Assembly: GCA_001549895.1 (NCBI GenBank) | Contig: AP014719.1 | Coordinates: 1,798,001-1,862,000, forward strand | Direction of reading: 5' to 3' | Origin: Arthrobacter sp. Hiyo8 | GTDB taxonomy: Bacteria; Actinomycetota; Actinomycetes; Actinomycetales; Micrococcaceae | DNA: 64,000 nucleotides | Part shown: in pieces, positions 38,474 to 48,223 of the stretch | Numbering within the stretch: position 1 is the stretch's first letter | Layout of the letters: each line of letters starts with the position of its first letter | Made by a program: the position numbers and the translations under genes | Notes under the pieces: model-generated | Database searches by the model: none | Told to the model about the DNA's origin: nothing | What the model saw: only the letters and a program-made list of their open reading frames with translations

Positions 38474-39468
38474 CTACTTGGCCGCGCGCTGCCTTGAGAC
38501 TTCGTACAGGGAGATGCCCACTGCCATAGAGGCGTTGAGCGATTCCATGGCGGAGTCGATCGGGATGGAGATGATCTGGTCGCAGTTTTCACGGACCAGG
38601 CGGCTGAGGCCCTTGCCCTCGGAACCCACAACAATGCACACGGGATCGGTGGCCAAGGAGAGATCCGGCAGCGAGACATCGCCGTCGCCGTCCAGGCCCA
38701 ACACGAAGATACCCATCTGCTTGAACTGCTTGAGGGCGTTGTTCAGGTTGGATGCCCGGGCCACGGGAACGCGGACCGCCGCGCCTGCGCTGGTCTTCCA
38801 AGCCGAAGCGGTGACACCGACGGAGCGGCGCTCGGGGACAATCACGCCGTGGCCGCTGAAGGCGGAAACGGAGCGGATGATGGCGCCCAGGTTGCGGGGG
38901 TCGGTGATGCCGTCGAGCGCAACGAAGAGGGGCGCGTTGGGGATGTACCCCTTCTTCCATTTGGCGACCGTCTCTTCGGCGAGGTCGTAGGCGTCCTGGT
39001 ATTCGTACGGCGGGATCTGCAGCACGAGGCCCTGGTGGACAGCGTCTTCGGTCATGCGGTCAAGCTCGGGCTTACCGGTTTCCAGCAGCGGGATGCCGCG
39101 TTCGGCAGCGAGTTTGAGGGATTCCTTGACGCGGTCGTCCATCTCGATCCGGATGGCAACGTGCAGTGCCTTCGCGGGGATTCCGGCGCGAAGTGCCTCC
39201 ACCACGGAATTGCGTCCGGTGACCACTTCCTCGGTAGCGCGGCCCTTGGGGCCCGAGCGGGCGCCCGGGTTGGAGCGGCTGGCGCCTCCGGCCGCACGCT
39301 TGGCTGCGGAGCGTTCAGCAAGCTGCTTGCTCTTGTACGCCTTGTGGTACTCGCGGTCCTCAGCCTTGGGGTCGGACCCCGGCCTTCGAGGGCCTTTCGA
39401 CCGTGGCCACCGGTTCCGGTGGTGGGGCCCTTCTTGCTCTTGACAGCCCGGCGACCGTTGTTGGCCAT
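38474..39468 (-). CDS. rlmB: 23S rRNA (guanosine-2'-O-)-methyltransferase, one frame break
   Basis: A SPOUT-class TrmH-family methyltransferase that modifies a G in 23S rRNA using S-adenosylmethionine. A basic N-terminal tail ([14 protein letters not shown]) precedes the substrate-binding domain [15 protein letters not shown] and the knotted domain: [58 protein letters not shown] is missing near 39369; restored, it reads [17 protein letters not shown]. About 331 residues. It lies downstream of cysS in the same direction, as in mycobacteria. Confidence 0.92.
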
Positions 39469-39547
39469 GAATTCCACCCTTGATTGTGTTGAGTACGTCT
39501 GCAATCAAGTCTACTGAATCAACTTAAATCGGGACGACGGCCCTTTC

Positions 39548-41010
39548 TCAGTCCCGTTTGAGGCTCCAGCTGGCGCCGTCGGCGCCATCCTCGACGGCGA
39601 TACCGGCTGCCGCGAGAGTGTCCCGGATCGCGTCGGAAGCCGCCCAATCCTTGTTGGCCCGCGCGTCGGCCCGCGCCTGCAACTGGGCTTCCACAAGGAC
39701 CTCAAGGGCCTGGGCGATCTCGGAATTCTCCTGGACCTCGCCGCGTACATCGTTCAGTCCGAGCACAGTGGTCATGGCCATCACGGCCTGGAGCGCCTGC
39801 CGGGCTCCCGCGTCGTCCCCGGACGCCAGCGCCGTGTTTCCGGCACGGACAGTCTCGTGCAGGGCGCCAAGGGCCTGCGGGACGTTGAGATCGTCATCCA
39901 TGGCAGCAGCGAAGGCATCCGGCACGGGACTCGACTCAGGGTGGGCGGCGAACTCGCCACCGAACTTCTTGGAGGCTTTCGCAATAAAACCGTAGATACG
40001 CTCCACGGCAGCCGCAGCCTCCTGAAGCGAGGTGGGCCGGTAGTCCAGGATGGAGCGGTACTGCGCCTGGCCGAGGTAGTACCGGACAACGCGCGGACTC
40101 GCGAGTTCGAGCATCTCCTCGGGGCTCACGGTGTTGCCCACCGACTTGGACATCTTTTCGCCCTCATACGTGACCATGCCGTTGTGCAGCCAGAAGTTGG
40201 CGAACTCGTCGCCCGCAGCCTGCGATTGTGCCATCTCGTTCTCGTGGTGCGGGAAGCGGAGGTCCAATCCGCCGCCGTGGATGTCGAACTGCTGGCCCAA
40301 GTACTTCGTAGCCATGGCGGAGCATTCAAGATGCCAACCCGGCCGGCCGGTTCCCCACGGCGAAACCCAGCTCGCCGTCGTCGGCTCCCGTCCTTGTAAC
40401 CCTTCCACAGCGCGAAGTCCCGCGGGTCGCGCTTCCTGTTGCTGAATTGCGGCTCGACGTCGGCGGCGCCCTGCATATCGTCGATGTTCTGGCGGGTCAG
40501 CGAGCCGTACTTGCTCCAGGAGCGGATGTCGAAGTAGACGTCGCCGGAGTCGTCCAGCGCAGGGTAGGCGTGGCCGCGGTCGATGAGCCTTTGAATGAGG
40601 GCGTGCATCTCCGGGATATGGCCGGTGGCGCGCGGTTCGTACGTGGGGCGGGAAACGCCCAGGACGTCGTAGGCCTGCTCGAATTCCTGCTCGTAGCGGT
40701 AGGCCAGGGCCCACCATTCTTCCTCGGCCTTGGCTGTTGGTTCCTCGGCCCAGTCCGGCCCGAATGACTGCGCCGACTTGGCGAGGATCTTGTCGTCGAT
40801 GTCTGTGACGTTGCGGACAACGGTGACACGCAGGCCGCGATATTCAAGCCAGCGGGTCAACTGGTCAAAGGCGATCGCGGAGCGGACATGTCCCACGTGC
40901 GGCATCCCCTGCACCGTGGCACCGCAGTAGTAGACGCTGGCCTTGCCGGCTTCAAGGGGAACGAAGTCGCGGACTTCGGCGGATGCGGTGTCGTAAAAGC
41001 GCAGGGTCAC
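39548..41010 (-). CDS. cysS: Cysteinyl-tRNA synthetase, one frame break
   Basis: A class I synthetase charging tRNA-Cys. The HIGH-type motif [12 protein letters not shown], the zinc residues (YYCGATV, then HLECSAM and the HHENEMAQS block) and the KMSKS motif in [13 protein letters not shown] are visible. One G is missing near 40387; repaired, it reads [25 protein letters not shown]. Length is about 487 residues. It is followed by rlmB and preceded by ispF on the same strand. Confidence 0.95.
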
Positions 41011-41078
41011 CGCTCCAGATTAGCGGATGCGGACCATCAGGCTTCGTTGGGCGCCATCCGTCCCTGTTTAGGCGCGAT

Positions 41079-41612
41079 TTAGGCGCTATCGCCTTTGTGC
41101 GCTCCCGGCACGGCGTACACGAGTGCCGTGGCGACGGCGGAAATGCCCTCGCCACGCCCCGTGAAACCCAAGCCATCGCTGGTGGTTGCCGTGACGCTGA
41201 CGGAAGCTCCAGCGGCGGCGCTGAGGACACGCTGCGATTCTTCACGCCGCGGCCCGAACTTTGGCCTGTTGGCAACGAACTGCACTGCCACGTTCCCGAT
41301 TTCGAAACCGGCGGCACGGACGATCCTGGCAGCCTCCCCCAAGAGTTTCACCCCGGACGCACCCGCGAATTCGGGACGGTCCGTGCCGAAATGCGTGCCC
41401 AGATCACCGATGCCGCACGCCGAGAAGAGCGCGTCCGCAGCCGCATGGGCGACGCAATCGCCGTCGGAATGCCCCGAGAGTCCGCGCTCCCCCTCCCAAA
41501 ACAGCCCGCCGAGCCATAGCGGCTGCGGATCGTTGTCAGGTGCGTAGGCGTGCATGTCCACCCCGATGCCGGTGCGCGGCAGGATCATCGTTACGTTCTG
41601 CGAGCCTTCCAT
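41079..41612 (-). CDS. ispF: 2-C-methyl-D-erythritol 2,4-cyclodiphosphate synthase
   Basis: The MEP-pathway enzyme that cyclises its substrate with release of CMP. Metal ligands are in GIGVDMHAY (D, H) and [19 protein letters not shown] (H), and the substrate loop [17 protein letters not shown] is typical. 177 residues and intact. The ATG overlaps the ispD stop by one base (TGATG), so the two are coupled. Confidence 0.94.
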   Translation of the reverse strand: MEGSQNVTMILPRTGIGVDMHAYAPDNDPQPLWLGGLFWEGERGLSGHSDGDCVAHAAADALFSACGIGDLGTHFGTDRPEFAGASGVKLLGEAARIVRAAGFEIGNVAVQFVANRPKFGPRREESQRVLSAAAGASVSVTATTSDGLGFTGRGEGISAVATALVYAVPGAHKGDSA

Positions 41613-42394
41613 CAGCCTTCCACCCAGCGGACTCCGAGCGGCCCTTCCAGCAGGCCTTCGGCAATGATGAGGTCCAGCGGCGTGGTGATCTTCAACGACT
41701 GGCTGGCGCCCCGGACCGCGTGCACGGGCACGCCCAGGAGCTCGACGAGCATGGCGTCGTCCGTGACTGCCGCCGACTGCTCGTCGTCGAACGTCGCGGC
41801 TGCCGCGTGGGCGCGCAGCAAAGTCTCATAGTCGAATCCCTGCGGAGTCTGCACGGCGCGCAGTTGTTCTCGCGGGGCGGTGCCCGTGACGATCTCGGGC
41901 GCGATTCCGGCGTCGTCCCCGTCCGTTTCCGCAACCATCTTGACGGTGTCCACCACCGGAATAGCGGGGATGACCGCTTTGGCGCCCGACGACAGCGCAA
42001 CGGCTACGCGGTGGAAGACCCGGTCGGGAGTCAAGGCACGCGCGGCGTCGTGAACCAGCACAGCGCGGGTTCCCTCAAGGACCGCCCCAAGGGCCGCCCG
42101 GACCGAAGCGGCACGGGTGGATCCGCCGTCGACCACGGTGATCAGCGGACCGTCAGCGCCCAACTCTTGGCGGAATTGTTCACAAAGCTCGCGCATTTCC
42201 AGATCGCCCGCCGGGACTGCCACGCAGATCTGGCGGGCAACATCGGCGGACGCGACGCCGCGAAGGGCATGGGTCAGGATCGTTTCGCCGCCCAGCGGCA
42301 CTTTCGCCTTGGGCATGCCGTAGCCAAGCCGCTCACCGGAGCCTGCCGCAACGACGACGACGGCGGTGGCCTCGCGCTGGGATGGTGTAGTCAT
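41612..42394 (-). CDS. ispD: 2-C-methyl-D-erythritol 4-phosphate cytidylyltransferase
   Basis: The MEP-pathway enzyme that attaches CMP to methylerythritol phosphate. The nucleotide-binding start [25 protein letters not shown] and the [15 protein letters not shown] and [15 protein letters not shown] blocks are visible. 260 residues from ATG 42394, intact. It is upstream of ispF and downstream of carD on the same strand. Confidence 0.93.
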   Translation of the reverse strand: MTTPSQREATAVVVVAAGSGERLGYGMPKAKVPLGGETILTHALRGVASADVARQICVAVPAGDLEMRELCEQFRQELGADGPLITVVDGGSTRAASVRAALGAVLEGTRAVLVHDAARALTPDRVFHRVAVALSSGAKAVIPAIPVVDTVKMVAETDGDDAGIAPEIVTGTAPREQLRAVQTPQGFDYETLLRAHAAAATFDDEQSAAVTDDAMLVELLGVPVHAVRGASQSLKITTPLDLIIAEGLLEGPLGVRWVEG

Positions 42395-42421
42395 GCGCCC
42401 AAGCCTACGTGGTGCCCACCG

Positions 42422-42489
42422 GCCCAACTAGCTAGCACTAGGTGTCGTTTTGGGCGCCAAGAACGACACCTACTGCGAGTTGGTTGGGC
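42422..42489. repeat. Long imperfect palindrome between ispD and carD
   Basis: Arms of about 28 bp meet around TGGGCGCCAAG. The inner 9 bp (GGTGTCGTT and AACGACACC) pair perfectly; the outer parts pair with a few mismatches. It is separate from the carD terminator. Confidence 0.75.
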
Positions 42490-42524
42490 TGCGGCGCTGG
42501 GAGCTCAGCTTTCGGGCAAAAGGA

Positions 42525-42553
42525 AACCCCGGCAGCAGGTTGCTACCGGGGTT
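42525..42553 (-). terminator. carD terminator
   Basis: The stem AACCCCGGCAGCA/TGCTACCGGGGTT (one mismatch) lies 18 bp after the carD stop. On the minus strand it is followed by TCCTTTTGC. Confidence 0.85.
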
Positions 42554-42571
42554 CAAATCTTTGAATCTCTG

Positions 42572-43054
42572 TTAGGAAGCCAGAACTTCGTCGAGAACGC
42601 TTGCGGCCTTCTCTTCGTCGGTCTTCTCAGCCAATGCCAGTTCTGAAATCAGAATCTGACGAGCCTTGGCCAGCATTCGCTTCTCACCTGCGGAAAGGCC
42701 GCGATCGTGATCACGGCGCCAAAGATCGCGGACGACCTCTGCAACCTTGATGACGTCGCCGGAAGCAAGCTTCTCCAGGTTTGCCTTGTAGCGACGGGAC
42801 CAGTTGGTGGGCTCTTCAGTGAACTCGGCGCGGAGAACGTCAAATACGTGCTCCAAGCCTTCCTTGCCCACTACGTCGCGGACCCCAACAAGGTCTACGT
42901 TTTCTGCTGGAACTTCAATGGTCAGATCACCCTGAGCCACCTTGAGCTTGAGATACATTTTCTCTTCGCCCTTGATAGTGCGCATCTTGATTTCTTCAAT
43001 TTTTGCTGCACCGTGGTGAGGGTAAACTACTGTCTCGCCGACCTCAAAAACCAT
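42572..43054 (-). CDS. carD: CarD-family RNA polymerase-binding transcription factor
   Basis: 160 residues from ATG 43054, intact. The N-terminal RNAP-interacting Tudor-like domain ([22 protein letters not shown]) and the C-terminal helical DNA-binding domain ([23 protein letters not shown]) are clear; the tryptophan thought to stabilise the open promoter is in the latter. CarD stabilises open complexes at rRNA and other promoters in mycobacteria. The gene is divergent from lpqE. Confidence 0.96.
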   Translation of the reverse strand: MVFEVGETVVYPHHGAAKIEEIKMRTIKGEEKMYLKLKVAQGDLTIEVPAENVDLVGVRDVVGKEGLEHVFDVLRAEFTEEPTNWSRRYKANLEKLASGDVIKVAEVVRDLWRRDHDRGLSAGEKRMLAKARQILISELALAEKTDEEKAASVLDEVLAS

Positions 43055-43334
43055 GTGGACTTTCCCCTTTCCCGCAGACCAGTTTATCACGCTTAAGGCA
43101 TACGATTGGCACGGAAAGGGGTCCTGAGCCCAGTAAATACGCGGAAAATGGCCTTTTCGACCCTCCGGCACCCTCTTGACGGGAGGGCATAAAAGTGCAT
43201 TGGACGCAGCGTTCCGGATGACCCTACTCCTTCTGGAGGGCCGCCACAATGGTGATCGGAATCCTTGTTCCTGCTAGTTTGCCGATAGGCTATGGCTGAA
43301 AAGTGTTCCAATGACTCTTAGAGGAGTACGTGTC

Positions 43335-43921
43335 GTGCGCATTACTGCGATGAACCGTGTCCAGCGCGGCAAACTGGCGATGGCGGCGGCCGCCATCAGC
43401 ATCGGTCTCTTGTCCGTGACCGGCTGTGGCTATATCAACCCCCAGCAGACCAACGAGCAGTACTCTCCGTCTGATGGCGTCAGGGATGACCTCGGTTCGC
43501 TTCAGCTGCGCAACATGCTCATCGTCTCCACGGACGCCAACAAGCCGGGACGCGTCATTGGTGCCGTGTTCAACACTTCCTCGAGCGATGCAACCCTGAC
43601 CATCAGTGGCGCAGGCGGCTCACAGGCGACTATTCCGGTCAAGGCCAAGTCCCAGACCTACCTCAACGAGAACACCGACCCCGCGATTCTGAGCACGAGC
43701 GGCGGAGCCCGGGTTCCATGGTTTCCGTGACCATCAAGACCGGCTCCGATTCCCGCACCGTGCAGTTCCCGGTCCTGGATGCTTCGTTGAAGGAATACTC
43801 GAAGTACCTCCCCACGGTTTCCGCTTCTCCGAGCCCCTCGGTCAGCGGTTCCGCCACCCCGAGCAGCAGTGCGACCTCGGGCACCAGCGCGACGCCGAGC
43901 GCAAGCGCAACCGGCCACTAG
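43335..43921 (+). CDS. lpqE: LpqE-like lipoprotein, one frame break
   Basis: An exported lipoprotein: a signal peptide ends at the lipobox VTGC, then GYINPQQTNEQYSPSDGVRDDLG and a beta-rich domain (LQLRNMLIVSTDANKPGRVIGAVFN). A Ser/Thr/Ala/Pro tail ends the protein. The frame changes near 43703 with one base lost; the second part reads SMVSVTIKTGSDSRTVQFPVLD. The divergent neighbour of carD in mycobacteria is lpqE, so the symbol rests on synteny plus lipoprotein character. GTG 43335 or ATG 43350 is the start. Role unknown; homologs are sometimes linked to copper-chaperone-like folds. Confidence 0.75.
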
Positions 43922-43976
43922 GCCACTAGGCCGCCAGCGGCCGCTAGGGTCGGCAACAAGCTGGATCCACGAAGAC

Positions 43977-43994
43977 AAAAAGGAAGGGCTCCCC
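43977..43994. terminator. Left arm of terminator split by the IS element
   Basis: AAAAAGGAAGGGCTCCCC is the exact reverse complement of 45439-45456. Without the insertion the two arms form an 18-bp stem with loop ACGA, a bidirectional terminator for lpqE and regX3. Confidence 0.9.
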
Positions 43995-44054
43995 ACTGAA
44001 CTGCTCCCGAAAGTTGGACTGAGAATTCAGTTCTGACTTACGGGGAGCAGTTTC

Positions 44055-44543
44055 ATGTTAAAAAGCAGTTCGTTGTCCGAGGAGCAGCGCGCGGCCGCGG
44101 TAGCGTTGTTTGAGACCGGTTGGGGCGCGAAGTCCGTTGCCGCAAAGCTCGGGGTGAGCAAGCGGGCTATAGGCCGGTTGTATGACCGGTGGAGAGTTCG
44201 CGGAGGTACAACGCTAGTGGCCAAGCCAACCAAGCGGCAGTTTTCGTTTGAGTTCAAACTCGCTGTTGTGCAGCGGTTTCTGGCTGGAGAGACCCAGGTG
44301 GCCTTGGCGCAGGAGTTCCAGCTGTCGTCCCCGATTCTGATCAAGAAGTGGGCAAGCCTGTATCGGAATGAAGGTGAAGACGGTCTGCGTCCGAAGCCCA
44401 AGGGCCGCCCGAAGTCGCCTTTCGGGGCGCCGTCGCAGCCTGAGTCAGAACTGCAAAGGTTGCGCCGTGAGAACGAGCGCTTGCGGGCAGAGGTGGCGTT
44501 CCTGGGAAAAGTGCAGGCCTTGAGGGACGAGGATCGGCGGTAA
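44055..44543 (+). CDS. IS3-family transposase, OrfA (helix-turn-helix)
   Basis: 162 residues. Two helix-turn-helix units are seen (LFETGWGAKSVAAKLGVSKRAIGRLYDRW and AGETQVALAQEFQLSSPILIKKW), then a leucine-zipper-like coil (ELQRLRRENERLRAEVAFL). It binds the IS ends. A GGGAAAA heptamer at 44504-44510 is in the right phase (G GGA AAA) for -1 frameshifting into the orfB frame, which is open from there. Confidence 0.9.
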   Translation: MLKSSSLSEEQRAAAVALFETGWGAKSVAAKLGVSKRAIGRLYDRWRVRGGTTLVAKPTKRQFSFEFKLAVVQRFLAGETQVALAQEFQLSSPILIKKWASLYRNEGEDGLRPKPKGRPKSPFGAPSQPESELQRLRRENERLRAEVAFLGKVQALRDEDRR

Positions 44544-44587
44544 AGGTCCGCGCCGTCATCGCTCTCAAGGCCGAACACCGCCTGGAA

Positions 44588-45394
44588 TTGCTCCTGGACA
44601 TCGCGGGCATTGCCCGCTCGACGTTCTTCTATCACCAGGCCCGGCTCCAGGCCCCCGATCCGCAAGAGGCTCTCAAGCGCGCGGTCACGGAGATCTTTAA
44701 GAAGAACCATGGCAGGTACGGGCACCGACGGGTCCACATCGAGCTGGCCAAGCAAGGCTGGAGGACCGCGAAGAAGACCGTGCTGAAGCTGATGCGGACG
44801 CTCGGGCTGGTCTGCAAGGTCCGGCGGAAGAAGCGCTACAACTCCTATCGAGGCGAACAAGGCGCCGTCGCTCCGAACGTGCTCAACCGGGATTTCGAAG
44901 CCACCGCCCCGAACCAGAAGTGGGTGACGGACGTGACCGAATTCAGCGTCGGCGACCGCAAACTCTACCTCTCACCTGTCATGGACCTCTTCGACCGGCA
45001 GATCATCTCGTACACCCTCGGCATCTCGCCGAACCTGGAGCTCACCAACACGTCGCTGAGTAAGGCGTTAACGACCCTCAAGGACGGTGAGAAACCGCTG
45101 GTGCATTCCGACCAGGGATTCCAGTACCAGCATCACTCCTGGCGGAATCTCCTCAGCGCTGCCGGAGCGGCCCAATCAATGTCACGCAAGGCCAACTGCT
45201 ACGACAATGCCGTGATGGAAAACTTCTTCGGCCATCTCAAAGAAGAACTCTTCCACCGTGTCCGGTTCATCAGCACCCAGGCACTGACAGCGGCACTTCA
45301 CGAGTACATCAGCTGGTACAACACCGAACGGATCTCGACAAAGCTTGAGGGCCTGAGTCCGGTGCAATACCGTGCCCAGGCCCTCGCGGCTTAG
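44588..45394 (+). CDS. IS3-family transposase, OrfB (DDE catalytic domain)
   Basis: 268 residues from 44588, but the frame is open from at least the slip site at 44504, so the product is probably an OrfAB fusion. The catalytic triad is in WVTDVTEF (D), HSDQGFQY (D) and NAVMENFFGHLKEE (E). HRRVHIELAKQGW is typical of the HTH_21 region. This is the strand-transfer enzyme for the element. A GTG at 44546 is a possible internal start. Confidence 0.93.
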   Translation: MLLDIAGIARSTFFYHQARLQAPDPQEALKRAVTEIFKKNHGRYGHRRVHIELAKQGWRTAKKTVLKLMRTLGLVCKVRRKKRYNSYRGEQGAVAPNVLNRDFEATAPNQKWVTDVTEFSVGDRKLYLSPVMDLFDRQIISYTLGISPNLELTNTSLSKALTTLKDGEKPLVHSDQGFQYQHHSWRNLLSAAGAAQSMSRKANCYDNAVMENFFGHLKEELFHRVRFISTQALTAALHEYISWYNTERISTKLEGLSPVQYRAQALAA

Positions 45395-45438
45395 GATCTC
45401 ACTTAGCCAGTCCAACTTTCGGGGACCAGTTCACACGA

Positions 45439-45456
45439 GGGGAGCCCTTCCTTTTT
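45439..45456. terminator. Right arm of terminator split by the IS element
   Basis: GGGGAGCCCTTCCTTTTT pairs with 43977-43994. It lies 11 bp after the regX3 stop. Alone it cannot form the stem, so termination of regX3 now depends on other sequence. Confidence 0.88.
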
Positions 45457-45467
45457 GCTGTAGATTC

Positions 45468-46148
45468 CTACGGCTCGAACTTGTAGCCCAGGCCCCGAAC
45501 CGTCACCAGGTAGCGGGGAACAGAGGGGTCCGGCTCGATCTTGCTGCGCAAGCGCTTCACGTGGACATCCAGGGTCTTGGTATCGCCCACGTAGTCCGAG
45601 CCCCAGACGCGGTCGATCAGCTGCCCGCGGGTGAGCACCCGGCCTGAATTGCGAAGGAGCATCTCAAGGAGTTCGAATTCCTTCAGCGGAAGCGACACCT
45701 GTTCGCCGTTGACGCTCACTACGTGCCGCTCAATGTCCATCCGCACCGGGCCGGCCTGGACGGTGGACGTGATGAGTTCCTCCGGTTCGCCTTGGCGGCG
45801 CAGCACGGCACGCACGCGCGCCACGAGTTCCCTCGAGGAGTACGGCTTGGTGACGTAGTCGTCCGCGCCGAGCTCCAGGCCAACCACCTTGTCGATTTCC
45901 GAGTCCTTGGCCGTCAGCATGATGACCGGGACACTGGAACGCTGGCGCAGTTGCCTGCAGACCTCAGTGCCAGGGGTCCCCGGAAGCTGCAAGTCCAGCA
46001 GCACCAAGTCGGCCCCGTTCCGGTCGAACTCCACTAAGGCGTCACTGCCGTTGTCCACAACCTGGACATCGAAGCCTTCCTTGCCCAATAGGTAGGACAG
46101 AGGGTCGCTGAAGGACTCCTCGTCCTCCACGATCAGAATCCTGCTCAA
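45468..46148 (-). CDS. regX3: Response regulator, OmpR/PhoB family, phosphate-responsive
   Basis: 226 residues from a TTG start at 46148 that overlaps the expected senX3 stop. The receiver domain has [10 protein letters not shown], the phospho-acceptor Asp in [13 protein letters not shown] and a Lys in [14 protein letters not shown]. The C-terminal winged helix has [15 protein letters not shown] and [18 protein letters not shown]. In actinobacteria this regulator controls phosphate uptake genes; the sensor gene precedes it and phoU is divergent. Confidence 0.92.
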   Translation of the reverse strand: MSRILIVEDEESFSDPLSYLLGKEGFDVQVVDNGSDALVEFDRNGADLVLLDLQLPGTPGTEVCRQLRQRSSVPVIMLTAKDSEIDKVVGLELGADDYVTKPYSSRELVARVRAVLRRQGEPEELITSTVQAGPVRMDIERHVVSVNGEQVSLPLKEFELLEMLLRNSGRVLTRGQLIDRVWGSDYVGDTKTLDVHVKRLRSKIEPDPSVPRYLVTVRGLGYKFEP

Positions 46149-47357
46149 GCGCCAGCTCCTTGCTCTAGGGCGCGTACGGCGCCCGTCGTTTGAATCACGC
46201 TTCGGGCTTCGCCCGGCGTCGTCGTCCTCCTGGCCTTCCATTTCCGGAAGGCGGATGGTGAAAGTAGAACCTTGGCCTGGCTGGGACCAGACGGTGACCT
46301 CGCCGCCGTGGTTGGACACCACATGCTTGACGATGCTCAGTCCCAGGCCTGTTCCCCCGGTCTGCCGGGACCTCGCCGCATCCACACGGTAGAAGCGTTC
46401 GAAGATGCGTTCCTGGTCCTCCGGGCTGAGACCCTCGCCCTGGTCCGTGACGGAAATGGCCACCACGCCTTCTTTGGCGCGGACCCCCACTCCCACGCGG
46501 GTGTTCTCCGGCGAATAACGGATGGCGTTGTCGATCAGGTTCCGCAAGGCGGTCACCAACAGGTCCTGGTCGCCGAAAACCATCGTTTCCGTGCGGCCTC
46601 CGACGACGATCTTGATGTTCTTGAGCTCGGCCGGGAGCTGCGAGCGGTCCACGGCCTCGGAAATCACCGTATTGATGTCCACGGCGTGCCCTTGCTGTGC
46701 CACATTGGCACCTTGAAGCCGGGACAGCTCAATGATGTCCTGAACCAGCGCGGCCAGCCGTGTCGATTCCTTGTGCATGCGCTTCGCGAAGCGGCGCACG
46801 GCTTCTTCGTCGTCCGGGCTCGCCTCAAGCGCTTCCGCAAGCAGGGAGATGGCGCCCACCGGCGTCTTGAGTTCATGCGAGACGTTCGCCACGAAGTCGT
46901 TGCGGATCTCTTCGGTACGGGTGATTTCGGTACGGTCATCGGCCAGCAGGACGATATATTCCCATCCGAGCATGGCTGCCCGCACCTGGACCACAATGGT
47001 TCCCTTGCCCAATGGACCGCGGGGCAACTCGTAAGTCTCCTCGAGGATCACGCCGTCGCGCCGCACCTTTGCGGTCATGTCCAGCAACTGCTTGTGCACC
47101 ACTGTGTGGCCCCGCACGAGGCCGTACGCATAGGCCGCGGGACTGGCCCGGACCACGCCGTCGATCGCGTCCACGACGACGAAAGCGCGCCCGACGACCG
47201 ACAGCACCTCCGCTGCTCCCTCCGGAAGAAGCGGCTCGGTGACGTCCAGGTCCACGATCTTCCGCTGCCGTTCACTGAGCCTGAACGCGAGCACGCCAAA
47301 GACGCCGCACGACAGGCCGACTAGACCTGCGATGACACCGATGAGCACTGGATCCAC
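46145..47357 (-). CDS. senX3: Sensor histidine kinase, frame break near the 3' end
   Basis: One N-terminal membrane helix ([22 protein letters not shown]), a PAS-like domain, then the phospho-acceptor His in [19 protein letters not shown]-box [12 protein letters not shown] and G-boxes TDQGEGLS and [12 protein letters not shown]. The GTG start is at 47357. In this sequence the frame runs on into regX3 with no stop. One missing G near 46213 explains it; repaired, the kinase ends in [14 protein letters not shown] with TGA overlapping the regX3 TTG. About 404 residues. Confidence 0.9.
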
Positions 47358-47398
47358 GGATCTAGCTTATGCGCTCAAAACACTGCAAAATATGGAAC

Positions 47399-47456
47399 GG
47401 TCACCAAACCGCCCCGATTCAGCTAACGTTCACCTAAAGGTGCGCAATCGTTCATT
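47399..47456. promoter_or_regulatory. Possible PHO-box-like repeats between senX3 and phoU
   Basis: GGTCACC at 47399, GTTCACC at 47428 and GTTCATT at 47450 resemble the GTTCACC direct repeats bound by PhoP/RegX3-type regulators. The last two are 22 bp (two 11-bp steps) apart. The gap holds both divergent promoters. Confidence 0.4.
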
Positions 47457-47554
47457 GACCACTGCCACTCTTACTAGTTGGACCGTAGTTAGCTGTGATG
47501 ATTTCCGCGCCGTCAGAGGGGTGCGGAGGAGATTTCCAAGGAGAGGACGCCACC

Positions 47555-48208
47555 GTGCGCAAGGTTTTTCAGGAGGAGCTCATCCAGGTCGGTGAGGACC
47601 TCATCGAGATCTCAAAGCTGGTCACTGAGGCGATCCAGAACGCGACCACCGCCTTCGAAGGCGCCGACGTCGATCTTGCCCAGGATGTCATTGCCGCCGA
47701 CGCGCGGATCGACTTCCTGCAGAACGGCCTCGACGAGCGCGCCATCGACATCCTGGCCCTCCAGGGCCCTGTGGCAAGCGATCTCCGGATGATCGTCGGC
47801 TCCCTGCGGATGAGCGCATCCCTGGAGCGCATGGGTGACCTCGCCCGGCACGTGGCCCAGCTGGCCCGTTTGCGCTACCCGGCCACGGTCATCCCCGAGC
47901 AGCTGACGGCGACATTCAAGGACATGGCGCGCCTCGACCTCGAAATCATCCAGAAGGTGACGCTGCTCCTGGAGTCCCGCGACCTCGAAGTTGCCCGCGA
48001 CATCCTCAAGCTCAACATCCGCGTGGACGATCTGCACTTGAGCGTCTTCAGGGCAATCGCTGATCCTGCCTGGGCCGAGACTGCAGCCACCACGGTGGAT
48101 GTGGCCCTCGCCAGCCGCTACTTCGAGCGTTTCGCCGACCACGGCGTCTCCGTTGCCCGCAAGGTGACCTACCTGGTCACCGGTGAATGGCAGCCTGAAG
48201 GCTTCTAG
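47555..48208 (+). CDS. phoU: Phosphate signalling complex protein PhoU
   Basis: 217 residues from GTG 47555, preceded by AAGGAGAGG. Two three-helix PhoU repeats are seen; acidic metal-site motifs ADARIDFLQNGLDERAIDIL and NIRVDDLHLSVFRAI are in place, and SLERMGDLARHVAQ and YFERFADHGVSVARK are family marks. PhoU links phosphate uptake by PstSCAB to the histidine kinase; it is divergent from senX3, as in other actinobacteria. Confidence 0.95.
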   Translation: MRKVFQEELIQVGEDLIEISKLVTEAIQNATTAFEGADVDLAQDVIAADARIDFLQNGLDERAIDILALQGPVASDLRMIVGSLRMSASLERMGDLARHVAQLARLRYPATVIPEQLTATFKDMARLDLEIIQKVTLLLESRDLEVARDILKLNIRVDDLHLSVFRAIADPAWAETAATTVDVALASRYFERFADHGVSVARKVTYLVTGEWQPEGF

Positions 48209-48223
48209 CCAGTCTTAGCAAAC

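Larger units (their letters stand above)
43997..45433 (+). mobile_element. IS3-family insertion sequence (IS150-like), 1437 bp
   Basis: The terminal inverted repeats begin TGAACTG at both ends and continue TCCCGAAAGTTGGA (left) or GTCCCCGAAAGTTGGA (right, reversed). A 3-bp target duplication CAC (43994-43996 and 45434-45436) flanks the element, as expected for IS3. It contains orfA and a DDE transposase orfB. Both ORFs are open and the ends look complete, so it may be active. Confidence 0.92.
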
